The position numbers were made by a program, and so were the translations under genes. Below, in pieces: positions 34,270 through 45,757 of a stretch of 64,000 bases of DNA. Origin of the DNA: Tetracentron sinense (lineage: Eukaryota > Streptophyta > Magnoliopsida > Trochodendrales > Trochodendraceae); the NCBI GenBank assembly GCA_015143295.1, contig CM026556.1, positions 22,506,547-22,570,546 on the forward strand. Direction: 5' to 3'. Position 1 is the first letter of the stretch. The number at the start of each line of letters is the position of its first letter. The notes under the pieces were generated by a model. It made no database searches. It was not told where the DNA came from and saw only the letters and a list, made by a program, of their open reading frames with translations.

Positions 34270-34810
34270 TAACTGAGCAACAAAGAGGAGTTTTTTTTGT
34301 TTTATGGGAAAGGAAAGCATTATATAAACAAAATAAGCAGAGATTTTCCATCGAGCATATTTAGAACCCCTTACATCATCTTCAACAAATCTGGAGATCT
34401 TGCTAAAGAAGCTCTTAGGAACCAAAACTACCTCACCAACGACATTACAAAATTTAGATAGGAAACCAACCATTCAATTAGACTCCCTAACACAACAAAG
34501 TAATTAAATATCAAAACAACCAAGGAGATGCTCAATATCCGATTGGAAGATTAATGCTTATTGCAGCCATTGAATTTTAACATTCAAGCAATCAATCGCC
34601 ACCTCGGAATTTGACACAACTTGTTAGTCTAAAAATGGCTTCCTGTATACCACGCTTGATCGCCTCAAGCTCAATAATTAGGATAGATGCTGAATTGATC
34701 CCACCAGCTACCCAACTAATCGGATACCATCTGCCTTTTTAATGATGCAACCTATACCCACAAGAGATCAACAGACCGATCCATCTGTTTTAATGCACCA
34801 TTACCCCCAT
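34270..34810 (-). pseudogene. LINE 3' fragment with RNase H (RVT_3-like) remains
   Basis: On the minus strand, frames near 34800-34600 read KTDGSV, VGIGCIIKKADG and IIELEAIKRGIQEAIF. This is the start of the plant non-LTR retrotransposon RNase H domain (DGS with aspartate, then a family-typical AE-like helix with altered residues). The rest is full of stops and ends near a T-run at 34288-34296, which would be poly(A) on the minus strand. It lies just 3' of the CNL pseudogene. No complete LINE is present. Confidence 0.5.
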
Positions 34811-35234
34811 ATCAGGTGGTCTCCAACTGCATCAAGTAGACACAGGATGTCTGAAGTCCACATCCAGCTCCCACATCAGGGCACTTCCTCTCTCTAACAA
34901 AGAGAGGAGTTGATGTTTATGGTACATTGAAGTTAAAATTTTCCACTTCTCCATTGATGCCTTAGATCAGGTGGGCCTTCAGATTTGCAATGAGGACAAA
35001 GGAGTTAGATGTAATAAAGAACTAAATGGTTGTAGTTTACTTGTTATGTTTCATTATTAGGGGAATAATTTGTACTTTTTTTTAATCTGATTTAAGTACA
35101 GGAAAACGGTTCTTGCATTTTGAAGCTTGGTTGGCTCTTTTAGCATCTTCAGAGCATTATTTCGCTTAAATATATGCTCGTTATCTTGTACAGTGTCGCC
35201 TTTTTATAATTTCTCGTGAAGTAAACAGTTTCTT

Positions 35235-35760
35235 GGTTATGAATTCATAAATCACTGTGAGGTACTGATGGAACTATTTTCATGTCCTATTGCAGCCGAG
35301 GAGCCTGCTAATGCAGCTCACATAGATGATTCGGTTGATCTTCATGTGGAACTACCCAAAATATGGTAGAAAGGGCATTATGATAAAAGATTTCCTTTCT
35401 TTTTTCCTTCAATTTTTTTTTTTTTAACGGAGGGTGTCTCAAAGCCTTCGAGCCAAGGACTACTCCCTTCGGGTATCCGCATCGACCCACTTCGGAATTT
35501 TCCCCACGGATACCAAGGTAAGTCGAGGAGTGGGAGTTGAACGCAAGATCACAGGGAGCAAACCCCGGATGCTAGCCAACTGCACTGGTGTTAGTATGTA
35601 TGTCTGGAGAACTGATAATGGTAACTGCTTAGTAATAACTGATTCTACTGAGTACTTTTTTAGGGTATCCACCATGGGAAGTATGCCCTTTTGGTTTTCC
35701 TGTTCCCCAGGAATTCAGGTTTTTACTAATGCTTATTCTTGATATTGCCGTACATGACAG
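35235..35760 (+). repeat. Diverged duplicate of the RZ-1 3' region, split by a SINE
   Basis: TCACTGTGAGGTACTGAT and ATGTCCTATTGCAGC (35252-35297) match 23741-23779. GTGTTAGTATGTATGTCTGG with the following ACTGAT...ACTGATTCTACTG (35590-35650) matches 24108-24165. The two blocks keep their order but are parted here by a minus-strand SINE (about 35405-35585). No coding part of RZ-1 is seen at this locus. Confidence 0.7.
35405..35585 (-). mobile_element. SINE-like insertion (minus strand)
   Basis: A T-run at 35412-35423 marks the poly(A) end. The minus-strand head carries GCGTTCAACTCCC, a B-box-like word (about 35535). Sequence GGTGTCTCAAAGCC...GGACTACTCCC resembles the SINE fragments at 18580 and 25975. 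The element lies inside the duplicated RZ-1 3' segment. Confidence 0.5.
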
Positions 35761-36089
35761 AAGACATAGATATCTACAGACCACACTAGAAGGTAGCAAC
35801 AATAGTAGCTTTATATTTTCAAAGACATCACTTAGTACCTATTGTTGTTACTGCCATTCTTTTTTCTTTGTTTTTTTTGTTCTTGGAGATCTATGAATGA
35901 TGTAATGTACAACACTAATGGTCATAAGAGCAAACAACCAGCAACACTTCAGGTGGTATATTCTGAATATTAAACATGCCATGGATTTCTGTATTTTTGT
36001 TTATTTTTTTTTTCATTTTGGTTCATTTATGATGTAAAAGAAGTGCAAACTGAACATTTCTCTGTATTTTTTTTTTCATTCTAAAAAAT

Positions 36090-37700
36090 ACATGCAAATG
36101 AATATTATTGTCATTTAAGGAAATATATAGAAGGGTATAGATGTTAGTTTGGAAAATATGTGGAGAAGGAAAATTTTATCATTTTGAACAAAATATGTGA
36201 AGATAGGTATTTTTGTTATTTTGAAATACATGTGAACAAGGGCATTATTGTCATTTTAAAAATAAAACATAATTAAAGATTGATATTTTGTCAATTTGGA
36301 AAATACATGTAGAGGGTTATTTGTGTCATTTGAAAAAATATTGTGAAGAGGGGTATCTTTGTTTTAAAAAATACATTTAAGGAGGGATATTACTCTCAAC
36401 TGAAAATGTAACTAATGAACTTTTTTGTCACTTGAAAAATTCTAGTGAACTTCAAAAATAATATTTGAGTCAAGAACTCACAAGCCCAAGCGGTGACTAG
36501 GTCTTCCTAACAATCTATCTATCCGATTTAAATTTTAGCAAGAGATATCATTAAGACTAAGTGACAGATACTTACAAGACTCGACTTGTACTCAACCAAA
36601 CTCGATGCTACGATCCTCAGTACTCAGTCCTCCACGTCTCGAAAAGTAATCATGATCTTGCAAGACTCGTGATCAACCTCAGCAGCCTTTTCTTCTTTTG
36701 TGTCTCCAAAAACCACGATCTTTCGATTGATTTCCGTTAATGATGGCTTCGGGTTCTTCCAACCAAATAACCACGATCTTCCTCAAATTGATCTCCTTCG
36801 CAAAGGCTTGTCCAGATCACACCGGGCAATTATTCTTAACAAAATGGGTTGATGGTTGTTCAATTAATAAATCCTAACTGTATCCCATTCAAAGTTATAA
36901 ACAAGTAAGAATGTTCAATTAATGTCTTGCAAACTTTAGGGTGGAAGAGGAGAGGAAAATGAGTTTCCAAACCTTAAATTTCTCAATAAAACTTTCTCTA
37001 AACTCCTTAGGATTGAATGATGATCAAACCCTCTTATTTATAGGCAAAAACAGAGTTGGAATTGAAGTAAAACACCGAATCCGCGATGGGTGGTCAACCC
37101 CTCTCAAGGGCTGTCGAACCCTCAAAAGACAACTCACTGGAAAAATTCACCATACAAAAATATGCATGGGAGGTCGACCGGTCACCACGGGTGGATTTTC
37201 CCAGAAACCTGTTTTTCAGGTTCCAACATGTATAGTTAGTCACCTAGGGTATCTATGATGATTCTAAGTTAATTCTCACCTAAGGTAACAAGGAATCTAG
37301 GTTACTTATCATCCTATAAGTGAAACGAAGACGATAATCAGAATGTCTTCAGTTGATCTTTTTTGGTTTTCATCTTCAGTAGTCTTAGATGATTGAAGGC
37401 AAATACTCAAGACACACTAGACTTACTTACATCATTGATAAATATATGTGAAGAGTGGTAGATTTGTTATTTAAAAAAAATATATTTAAAGAGACGATAA
37501 TTTTATAGAAAAATGATAAACAGATTTTTGAAACACAAGTCATTTTTCGGAAAATTGCTCATTTTTCGTACAACATTTTTACTTTGAAAGATTGTACATG
37601 CAAACAAACACTTGAAAAATAAAAATTTTCACCAAAAATAACAATTTTCATCGATTTGATTTGTTTTCCCAATTTTCCATTATACAAACTGAGCATTAAC
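36090..37700 (+). repeat. Degenerate minisatellite (AAATACATGTGAAGAGGGGTATTTTTGTC-like), split by an LTR
   Basis: Units of roughly 40-55 bp, each with AAATAcATGTgaAgAgGGgTAt and a TTTGTCATTTT lead, run from 36100 to about 36470 and resume at about 37440-37560. The gap is filled by the inverted family A LTR. Reverse-orientation copies of the same unit lie at 39720-39935 and 40800-41000. Confidence 0.6.
36480..37430 (-). mobile_element. LTR family A-related, copy 3 (inverted)
   Basis: Read on the minus strand this carries CAACCATCAACCCATTTTGT, GAGATCAATTTGAGGAAGAT and GATCGTGG-type words in the same order as 515-610, 640-690 and 740-800 of copy 1, plus GGTCGACC-like sequence at 37170-37185. 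It interrupts a minisatellite. Ends and target duplication are not resolved. Confidence 0.5.
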
Positions 37701-38249
37701 TGCAACAGCATGCTTGACATGAACAACCCAACCAATTTCTGTCATGATTGACAAAAGCATCGGTCCTACTGCTGTTGTTGTACTCTAGTGTTGCACATGA
37801 AAGACATTGACAATTTTAGTCCCAACTATTTATTTGTCCAGAAGTCTCAATCTGTTTTTGTGCAGTGATGTTAAGATTTAGAGATGTGCTTTTTAAAAGA
37901 AAGGTAGAGCTACAAGAAATCATCTACCGAGCTAACCATCTAATCTAAGCTGTAGCATCTCAACTCAAGGAATAGCTTTCCCTAAAGTAGAAAGAACATC
38001 TATCTACTCAAGAGGTAGTAGACAAAAAGAGTACATCTACTAACGAAGGAGTTTCAAAAGAGCATCTTAAGAGGTAACCAACCAAAAAGGAAAAGTAGTA
38101 GACTTTTGAGCCCACATGTCAACGAGCCAGCTTGGTATATGAACCGGGGTGGCCTGATCTCAATTATTATTTGGACCGGGATCAGGCCAAACTCAGCTAT
38201 GGATTCAAAAAAGATTTTTCTTTTTGAACAATAGCTCTCACAAAGCCAA

Positions 38250-38440
38250 CTCAACTACATGAACTCTAGTTAATTTTTTTAAACTCCTATGGATAATTTT
38301 TTTTTTCTTCTAAAAACCAAAGATAGATGGATGAACCTTAGGGATTAGTGAATCTTAACCACAACTAAATAAAGCCAAAAGAAGGACACATGGCATTAAA
38401 ATGGGACCCAAAACACACCTCCTCGCATCACCGACCGACC
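38250..38440. mobile_element. TTAACC/GGTTTTTAG foldback-type repeat, copy
   Basis: CTAAAAACCAAAGATAGATGG, GAATCTTAACCACAACTAA and GGACACATGGCATTAAAA follow the same order as at 40500-40640 and, in reverse, at 60250-60400, 61800-61920 and 62890-63270. It is a short non-coding repeat family. A TA run follows at 38452-38470. Confidence 0.5.
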
Positions 38441-39118
38441 AAGGAAGTGATTATATATATATATATATATATTTTTTTTTTTTATGGGTGTTTTTAGTAA
38501 TGGGGCCTTGTGGGGTCAGGACAGCCTGGTTAGAAGTATAGCACGATGTGCCCCAAGCCTAAGGTTCTATGCCCCAACCCGCTCCACTACTTTTGAGTGC
38601 GTAGGGAAGCGTTGTCTCCCCCACCTTTTAATTTTGCCTATTTGAATTCCCCCCTCTGGATTACTCTTTCTAGAGAATTAAGAAAAAAACTCTTGGCGTA
38701 TTGAGTGTGTAGATTCAAACCCATTAAAATAGGGATAAAGTTTTTGGACTGTACAAATGATTAACCGACACTTCGTCTTAGAATATGTTAAGATAGGACA
38801 CAAAAATTTAGGATTTTGAAATCGAATGTAGCATATAATTTTATTTGCTGCATATAAAATGTTGCTGCATACAAAATTATTCATATAAATTAACTTGCTT
38901 AAGTTGTTTGAAAATTATTCCAAGGCAATGTCATTAACCATAGGATACATTATGAGCGTGCGGTCATACTAGCAAACTCTTTAAAATTATTTGTTTACAT
39001 CTAGTACTTGGGAATCCAAACACCCCGCCTCTTGCAGGGTACGAGCAGCAAGAGCTCCACTGCCCATGCAAACTTCTGACCGGCTAAAAAAAGGTACTTA
39101 GAATTGCAAGCCCTGGTG

Positions 39119-39203
39119 GGTGGAAAGTATATACAAACTCTTACCCTCTCGGGAATGGAACCCGATACCTCCCCCAAAGCAGGATACACTACCACTAGGA
39201 CAA
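39119..39203 (-). mobile_element. Truncated SINE with exact 10-bp target duplication
   Basis: The minus strand carries an A-box-like TAGTGGTAGTGTATCC and a B-box GGTTCCATTCC (about 39155), as in the SINE at 26629. AGCCCTGGTG flanks it at 39109-39118 and 39204-39213. The body and tail are missing. A tail piece of the other SINE family precedes it (39025-39095). Confidence 0.6.
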
Positions 39204-39213
39204 AGCCCTGGTG

Positions 39214-41296
39214 TGTCCCAGATTAAAATAACTTTTTTTTTCTATTGTTGTTTCAATGAATGGCAAAAAGTACTACACGTGTCGCTTTATCACTTAGAAA
39301 CTCTACGTCGACAACATTCCTCCCACTTGAATTATTCTGCAAACGGACGGGTTGGTTCTTTACTCCTTAGCTCCTGCATTTTTTACTCTCTTTCTTAAGC
39401 CTTCTTTTATGCCCATTGTGCCAGAGAATTTGATAATGGGGATTATGTTCTGCTATCTTTCTGTGGGGATCGCAGTAGTCAAGGTTCTCTCTCTTGATTC
39501 CAATCCCTTTGTCTTTATATAAATGAATAATTTACTCAAAGGGCTCCAATTCCTTTTTATGTAAAATATACAAAACTAAATAAAATTCACGAAAAATGTC
39601 ATTTTATACATGTTTGTTTTTTTTTGGTTAATTTTTGTTTGCATGTGAAATCTTTAATTTGTATTTTCTTCGTAAACTTTGGGCTTGGCTTTTTAAATGT
39701 ATTTTCAAAATTAAATAAGAAAATTACTCCTCTCCACATATATATTTCAAAAGGATAAAAATATTCTTATTTACATGTTTAAAAATAACAAAGACAACTC
39801 TATTTACATTTATTTTTTAAAATGACAAAAATATGCCTTTCGGGCAAAATATAACTTTTCACATAGGCTTTTCAAAATAACGTACTCGTCTTCAAATGTA
39901 TTTTTCAAAATAACAAAAAATAGCCCTCCATATATACATACAGGGGCGGAGCCAAGATTTTCTAGTAGTGCGGGCTCTCATGGTTGATTGAATATAGTAG
40001 TAATTGTTGATAGATTTCGTGCCAAAAGATTAGGTGGGTACAAAATATTGTGGGTGTGGAGGGATGGGGGTTCGGTGGCATATACCTTGATTTTTTTTTC
40101 CTTACAATTAAGTTTTCGGATCGTTTCGTCTATACATTTTGTACATATATATCTTATAACTATTGTTTCTCCTTGTTTTGGAGGTAGATGTCCCTTGCCC
40201 GGTAGCTATGCACTATTAAATAATTAAATAAAATAGTATAAAAGATATTTTTTCTTTCAAAAGTTTAGGAGACAGTTGGCCCCTTGCCCAACAACTATGC
40301 CTTATTAAATAAAATTGTATATTCTTTTAGGGGACAACTGCCCCTTGTCCCATGATTATGCTCAATTAAATATTTAAATAACTTAGTATAAAAAATACGA
40401 GTTCGGTTCTTGTCCAACTCTAATTGAATTCGGACAGTTCAATCAAACTTATTTAGCCACCCCTTTAACTCTGTTTAAGAACTTTTAATCCTCATGGTTA
40501 ATTTTTTTTTTTTTTCCTGAAAACAAATGTTAGATTGTTGAATCCTATGGGTTAGTGAATCTTAGCCCTAATTAATGGGAGTTAAAAGGGACACATGTTG
40601 ACCTATGGGTTGAGTTCAATCGCAATTGAATTTGTTCCTAACTCAAAATATATATATATATATTTTTCAATTCAGGGGGGGCACCTGCCCCCATTCTCAT
40701 GTTATACCCTAAAAAAAAAAAAAACCTAGTTTTTAAGAGTTGAGTGGGGACACATGCCCCCAAAGATCCCCACCTGGCTTCACACTTATATTCATAATTA
40801 TATGGCAAGATAACAAAAATAATACTCTTCACATGTATTTTCCAAATAACAAAATATTCCTTCTTCACGTGTATCTTAAACAATGATAATTGGTCAACTC
40901 AGCAATTGACAAGAATTACCTTCTTTACATATTTTTTGTTCACGTAACAAAAATACCACTATTTACCTGCAGTTTTTAATTTTCCTTTAATTCAAATACA
41001 ACAAAGTATAACACAGTTTTTTTAAAACTTATTCTTGGGATTTAACCAAACAACAGAAAATCATAAATTCATTTTCTACGGTAAAACTTCCACTTATAAA
41101 ACCATTTATGTGGAAACAAACCGAGCCTAAAAGAAAAGGCAACTAACTGTTTCAAAGTAACTTGTCCCCTGTCTTTTGTTTCATGCCCTTTTTTGATAGA
41201 ATCTTTTTTTTAAAAAAGCTTTTAGTCTCTTTTACTAAATCAACATACACTTTAACTCCTAGGAGGGGAGAGAGAACTTATCAGACTTTTAACTCT
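39214..41296. other. AT-rich intergenic DNA with decayed repeats, no gene seen
   Basis: Contains minisatellite units in reverse orientation (39720-39935, 40800-41000) and a GGCGGAGCC-type element start (39945). Three repeats of a word like GACAACTGCCCCTTG lie at 40185-40360, and a foldback-type repeat at 40480-40640. No open frame looks like a real gene. Confidence 0.5.
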
Positions 41297-41999
41297 TGTT
41301 GATGGATGATTTTTCAAGAAAGACACGTGGATCAATAGATCCATGAGAAAATATTCTCTTGCGCCCTCAACACATTCCAAGACGCTTTTAACCTGTATTG
41401 GTAACTGTGCTATCCATATATTGGCTAGAACGCCTTTGATATTGAACTTATGTGTTTTTACCATAACATTCGCATATAATAAAAGGGTAAAAAAGAGACT
41501 TAAGGATTGGAAGATGAGAGGTTCATTGGTTGAAGAGTGTGCCATCATGTGTAAAGCGGAGCCACCTTCACCAATCTACCTGGAACTTTTGACGAGTAAC
41601 AAGTCGCTGTAAGGCACCCGAAGAATAAGTGTGATTGTTTTGACACAAATAAATGCAAAGACGTTTTTTATAATAAATGCAAATGCGTTATTATATTAAA
41701 TACCCAAAAACGTTACAAATATTTAATGTGTCTCTTACAAAAAATGACAATCATTCTGTCCCAAGTCAAAATCCTATAAATAGGAAATGTTATCAACTAA
41801 AAAGGGACATCACGATAACAACACACTACGAGTCATTTACGACAAGGCCAAGGGCGGCCAATCCTCGGAACTCTCAAAATTCTTGGTGTGCTTTCGACCT
41901 CATTTCCTTTGCCATTTTTCCCTTTTTGTCATAGGTCAGAATAACCCTCTATGGTTTAGATTGACCTGTGATCAAGTTAGAAAAAATCACCCAGTTACA
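41297..41999 (+). mobile_element. 5' LTR of the Tat-lineage element
   Basis: 703 bp, TGTTGATGGATG to CCAGTTACA. Preceded by ACTCT (41292-41296), which recurs after the 3' LTR. TATAAATAGG at 41774 is a good TATA box for the element's own transcript. Right after it, TTTGACGACTCCGCT (42000-42014) sits where the primer-binding site should be. By hand alignment it differs from the 3' LTR at about 42 sites (about 6%), without indels. Confidence 0.95.
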
Positions 42000-42035
42000 T
42001 TTGACGACTCCGCTAGGCTTGATTTTGCAACATCA

Positions 42036-43582
42036 ATGGCATCCAATGAAGGAAATATCAATGCTTCATCTGTCTCCAACCAAAATACTCCCAATCCTAC
42101 CAATGGTGGTTTGGCTGCCGAGTTAATGTCTGTAATGACCCCTATGCTCAAAACATTTTAGCAGTCTCAAGCTCAAGCCCAAGCCCAAGCTCTCGAGGCT
42201 CAAAATCTTATGCTACTTTTGCTCCAAGAAATTCGCGGTGGCAACCCTCGGCATGATACACATGAACGTGACACTTCAGAGCAAAGCTTTGTCACTGCGG
42301 CTGATGCCGCTGCCATTCTAGAACGACAGCGGCAAACGGCGAGCGAGACTTTCCATTTTGATTACAACCCGTCGTACTCCACGAATATACTGCAAAAGCA
42401 TATCCCCAAGGATATGTTGTTCCCACTTTTCCTCAGTACAATGGTAAAGATGGCAAGGCTAGAGAACATGTCAAACGTTTTGTCGACGCCTTAGGCATGC
42501 ACGCTTCTAACCATGAATTACGTCTTTGAGAGTTTTCCAAATCTCTCTCTGACCGTGCATATACATGGTACAGTGATTTAGTGCCCAATTCCATCCACTC
42601 TTGGGAAGATATGGTCACGTCGTTTGTTAAGAAATTTTTTCTAGTTGAAGATCGCATCTATTTTATTGATCTTAGCCGGGAACGACAGAAGCCTTCGGAA
42701 GGTTTGATCGATTATGTGAAACGGTTTCGTGAACGTGCCTTTGAGTGCCATGACGCTGTTATCAAGGATTCCTTGGTTCAAACTTGCATTAGCGGCATGT
42801 TCAAGGAGTTTCACGTTCACTTAGAAAACCTCGGTATTACCAATTTCTCCCGCCTTCAACAAGCAACTCGACGCACCAGCGAATCCGTGAAGTTGCACGA
42901 CAGGACCTGGTGTTGGGACCCTTGTCCTCCAAAGGCGTAATCAATGGCGGTGGGGGCTCCTTCTGACAAAAAAGGGTCTCGATCTACTGCTCTCCCCCCA
43001 TGGAAATCCAAAGTTGCTCCCTCGAAAGTCGATGAACCTCCACCTTTTTCCGTTGACATCGAATTTATTGAAGATATTTTTTACGAATGGCTTCGAGATT
43101 ACGTCATTCGCCCTCCTACTCCGTTACGCCGCCCGACCTTGGAGGACAAAAAGAGTCTTAATTATTGTATCTACCATCGCAACACCAGTCACTCCACTAG
43201 TAATTGTTGGACATTGCAGCGATTCTTTCATAGGAAGGTTGCCTCCAGTGAAGTCCAGTTACCTGATGACAATTCCTCAGTTCATACTGATCCTTTACCC
43301 ACTCACAAACCTAAAGAACAGGTAGCCATGGTTGGACATTCTCTCGACCCAGATGTGACTATTGCGCCTTCAGCAGAAGCCGCCTTCTTACTTCTTCCAG
43401 CGGTCCAAAATTTTATGGATCATATGGCTTTTTTGGAGGCCGCCTGCCATGATCTCGCTCATGCTTTTACCAAAATTGTTGATCGACATGGCGAGGAATG
43501 TTTAAAAGCTGATAGTGCTGTCCGCACAACTTCAAATCCACACCTCTCCACCTATGCCCGCCATTACATTTACCAACGCTGA
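42036..43582 (+). pseudogene. gag of the Tat-lineage element
   Basis: Starts at ATG 42036 (MASNEGNINASS). A TAG at 42159-42161 precedes a QAQAQA low-complexity run. The capsid-like part reads YTWYSDLVPNSIHSWEDM, VKRFRERAFECHD and LENLGITNFSRLQQATRR (42560-42890). A second long frame from 42944 has a knuckle-like YCIYHRNTSHSTSNCWTL (about 43165-43218), where C, H and C positions match the Tat-type motif. Gag forms the particle that packages element RNA. At least three breaks (42161, about 42500, 42940) disrupt it. Confidence 0.8.
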
Positions 43583-43599
43583 TATGATGGCCCCTCGAT

Positions 43600-43970
43600 C
43601 CAATCATAACCGTCCATTGTATGTCACTGCTACACTAAATGGCACTACGGTTCGATGAGTATTTATCGATCCTAGATCCTCCATCAATTTACTTCCCCTC
43701 TCTACTGTAAAAGCTATTAACCTTCCTATGAATCGTATTACTCCTCAATCTATTGATGTTTCAGGTTTTAGCAATCACAACTAGCGCACAATGGGTTATG
43801 TTAACATTAACCTTCAGGTGGGCGCTATCCGGTGTGCTACTCGATTTCATGTGCTTGATGCATCGGTGAATTATCATTGTCTTCTGGGCCGACCTTGGTT
43901 GCATTATCACCAAGTTGTCCCCTCCAGTTATCATCAATGTCTCAAATGGACTCGGTGAGGAAAAGAAGAC
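43600..43970 (+). pseudogene. Retropepsin of the Tat-lineage element
   Basis: Frames around 43620-43910 read VTATLNGTTVR, FIDPRSSINLLPLSTVKAI and HCLLGRPWLH. The catalytic loop has D-P-R-S where family members have D-x-G-S/A, so the glycine is lost. An in-frame TGA (about 43656) and TAG (about 43782) also interrupt it. It would process Gag-Pol; this copy cannot. Confidence 0.75.
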
Positions 43971-44315
43971 TGAGTTACCGCCACTGTGGTCCCTTTTGAC
44001 AGATCTGAAGCTCACATCACTGATGCCACTTTTTATGATGAGTTAGCACCAGAAGGTGAAACGGCACTATCTGTTGCCCAAGGCATTCCCCTCACACTTA
44101 CTGGTAAACGGAGATCCGAGGATACTTCGATCATGAATAATCCTCGCGGGGAGGACGGACACCAACAATCACCACACAAATCAACAAATCGAAGCAGGTG
44201 GATCCGTGTAAGGTTGCCCGATGGGAGAATGGCGTACCGATTATGATGGTAACAACCACCAGTAGTAAACACTAAAATTTCTAATGATGCTACTGGTGGA
44301 CCATGGAAAGAAAAA

Positions 44316-45180
44316 ATATTCTCCTTTATGGACGGTTATAGTGGATATAACCAAATCAAGATGTCACCAAATAATGCGGGAGAAAACAGCTTTCCAAACT
44401 CCTTTTGGAAACCTCTATTACACTGTCATGCCGTTTGGATTGAAGAATGTTGGAGCAACATATCAAAGGGCAATGACTGCAATCTTCCACGATATGTTTC
44501 ATAAAGAGGTAGAAGATTATGTCGATGACCTGGTGGTGAAATCGAAAAGAAAAAACGACCATGAGGTCATTTTGAAAAAGTATTTGAAAAGTGCCGAAAG
44601 TACCAACTCAAAATGAATCCTTTGAAGTGTGCCTTCAGAGTATCAGTAGGAAAATTTCTTGGTTTCATTTTTCAGAGTCATGGTATCAATGTTGACCCAG
44701 AAAAACAAAAGTGATACTCACGATGGCACCATCATAGAACTTGAAGGAACTCAAAAGTTTTCTTAGAAAAATATCTTATATCCGAAAGTTTATACCCGGA
44801 TAGGCAGAATTCACAAAACCTTTTTCAAAATTGTTAAAAAAGGAAGCCAAATATGAATGGACGACTCTATGCTACGAAGCTTTTGAGAAGGTCAAACAAG
44901 TTCTATCTTCAGCGGTTACAATGATCGATCCTAATCCAGGAAAAACATTAAAGCTTTATTTAGCGGCAATAGATCATGCAATTAGCGCATTACTAGCTCA
45001 AAACGATGACGAATGGAGGGAACAACCAATATACTATATCAGTCGCGCCTTGAGAAATGCAGAGCTAAAGTACCCGCGGATTGAAAAAATGTGTCTATCC
45101 CTCATTTATGCTGCATAGAAGTTTCGACATTATGCAGCCAAAGGGCTCCTTATGTTATCAGAATTTGATATAAAATGTGA
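44316..45180 (+). pseudogene. Reverse transcriptase (fingers missing) and first RNase H, Tat-lineage element
   Basis: The reverse transcriptase is first recognisable at FSFMDGYSGYNQIKMSP (about 44323), then FGNLYYTVMPFGLKN, ATYQRAMTAIF and the catalytic YVDDLVVKS (about 44518). The upstream fingers with the VCVDYTDLN-type motif, expected about 60 codons earlier, are absent; the sequence before 44316 does not match the family. The connection and first RNase H follow (CYEAFEKVKQVL, AIDHAISALLAQND, YYISRALRNAELKYPRIEKM at 44880-45100). There is a frameshift near 44370 and breaks at about 44590-44830 and 45118. Confidence 0.82.
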
Positions 45181-45247
45181 AACGTTATAAGCCATAAAAG
45201 GGCAGGCGGTAGTAGATCTTCTAACTGGTTTTTCCAGGCAAGATGAT

Positions 45248-45757
45248 TTGGAAGTTACAAAAGAAATCCTCGGAATTTTGCCAGAGGTCACTCTCATTAA
45301 CAATTTAGAAGAAGAATGGACTATGTTCTTCGACGGCTCCAGAACTAGCAAAGGTGGTGGGGCCGGAATAGTTTTGCAAGCACCCGACGGTGAAATTACT
45401 TCACTATCTTTCAAACTAGACTTTAATTGCTCAAACAACACTGCGGAATATGAAACATTTCTTATTGGGTTAACAATGACTAAAGAAATGAGGGTGCAAA
45501 AATTGAAAGTCAAAGGCGACTCTAATTTAGTCATTAGTCAGATGAATGACGACTTCGCGCTCAAAGATCATGGTCTTGCTTTGTATAGAGCAACGACGCA
45601 ACTACTTGAAAAATGTTTCGAAAAAATTACATTCGAACATACAGGACGTTCTGGTAATAAACATGCTGATGCTTTAGCCACCCTTACCTCGAAACTAGTT
45701 TTCGAGGAAGAAGTGAAAGATATCAGCGTTATGAAAAGAACAGTCCCAGCTACCTAG
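45248..45757 (+). pseudogene. Second (archaeal-like) RNase H of the Tat-lineage element
   Basis: A 169-residue frame with WTMFFDGSRTSKGGGAGIVL (first catalytic Asp), NNTAEYETFLIGL (Glu), VKGDSNLVISQMN (Asp) and HTGRSGNKHADALATL (terminal His/Asp region). All four catalytic positions are visible and the frame is open. An extra RNase H C-terminal to the usual one marks Tat-clade elements; it is thought to take over RNA removal. It is likely part of the Gag-Pol polyprotein, read in continuity with integrase. Confidence 0.85.
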
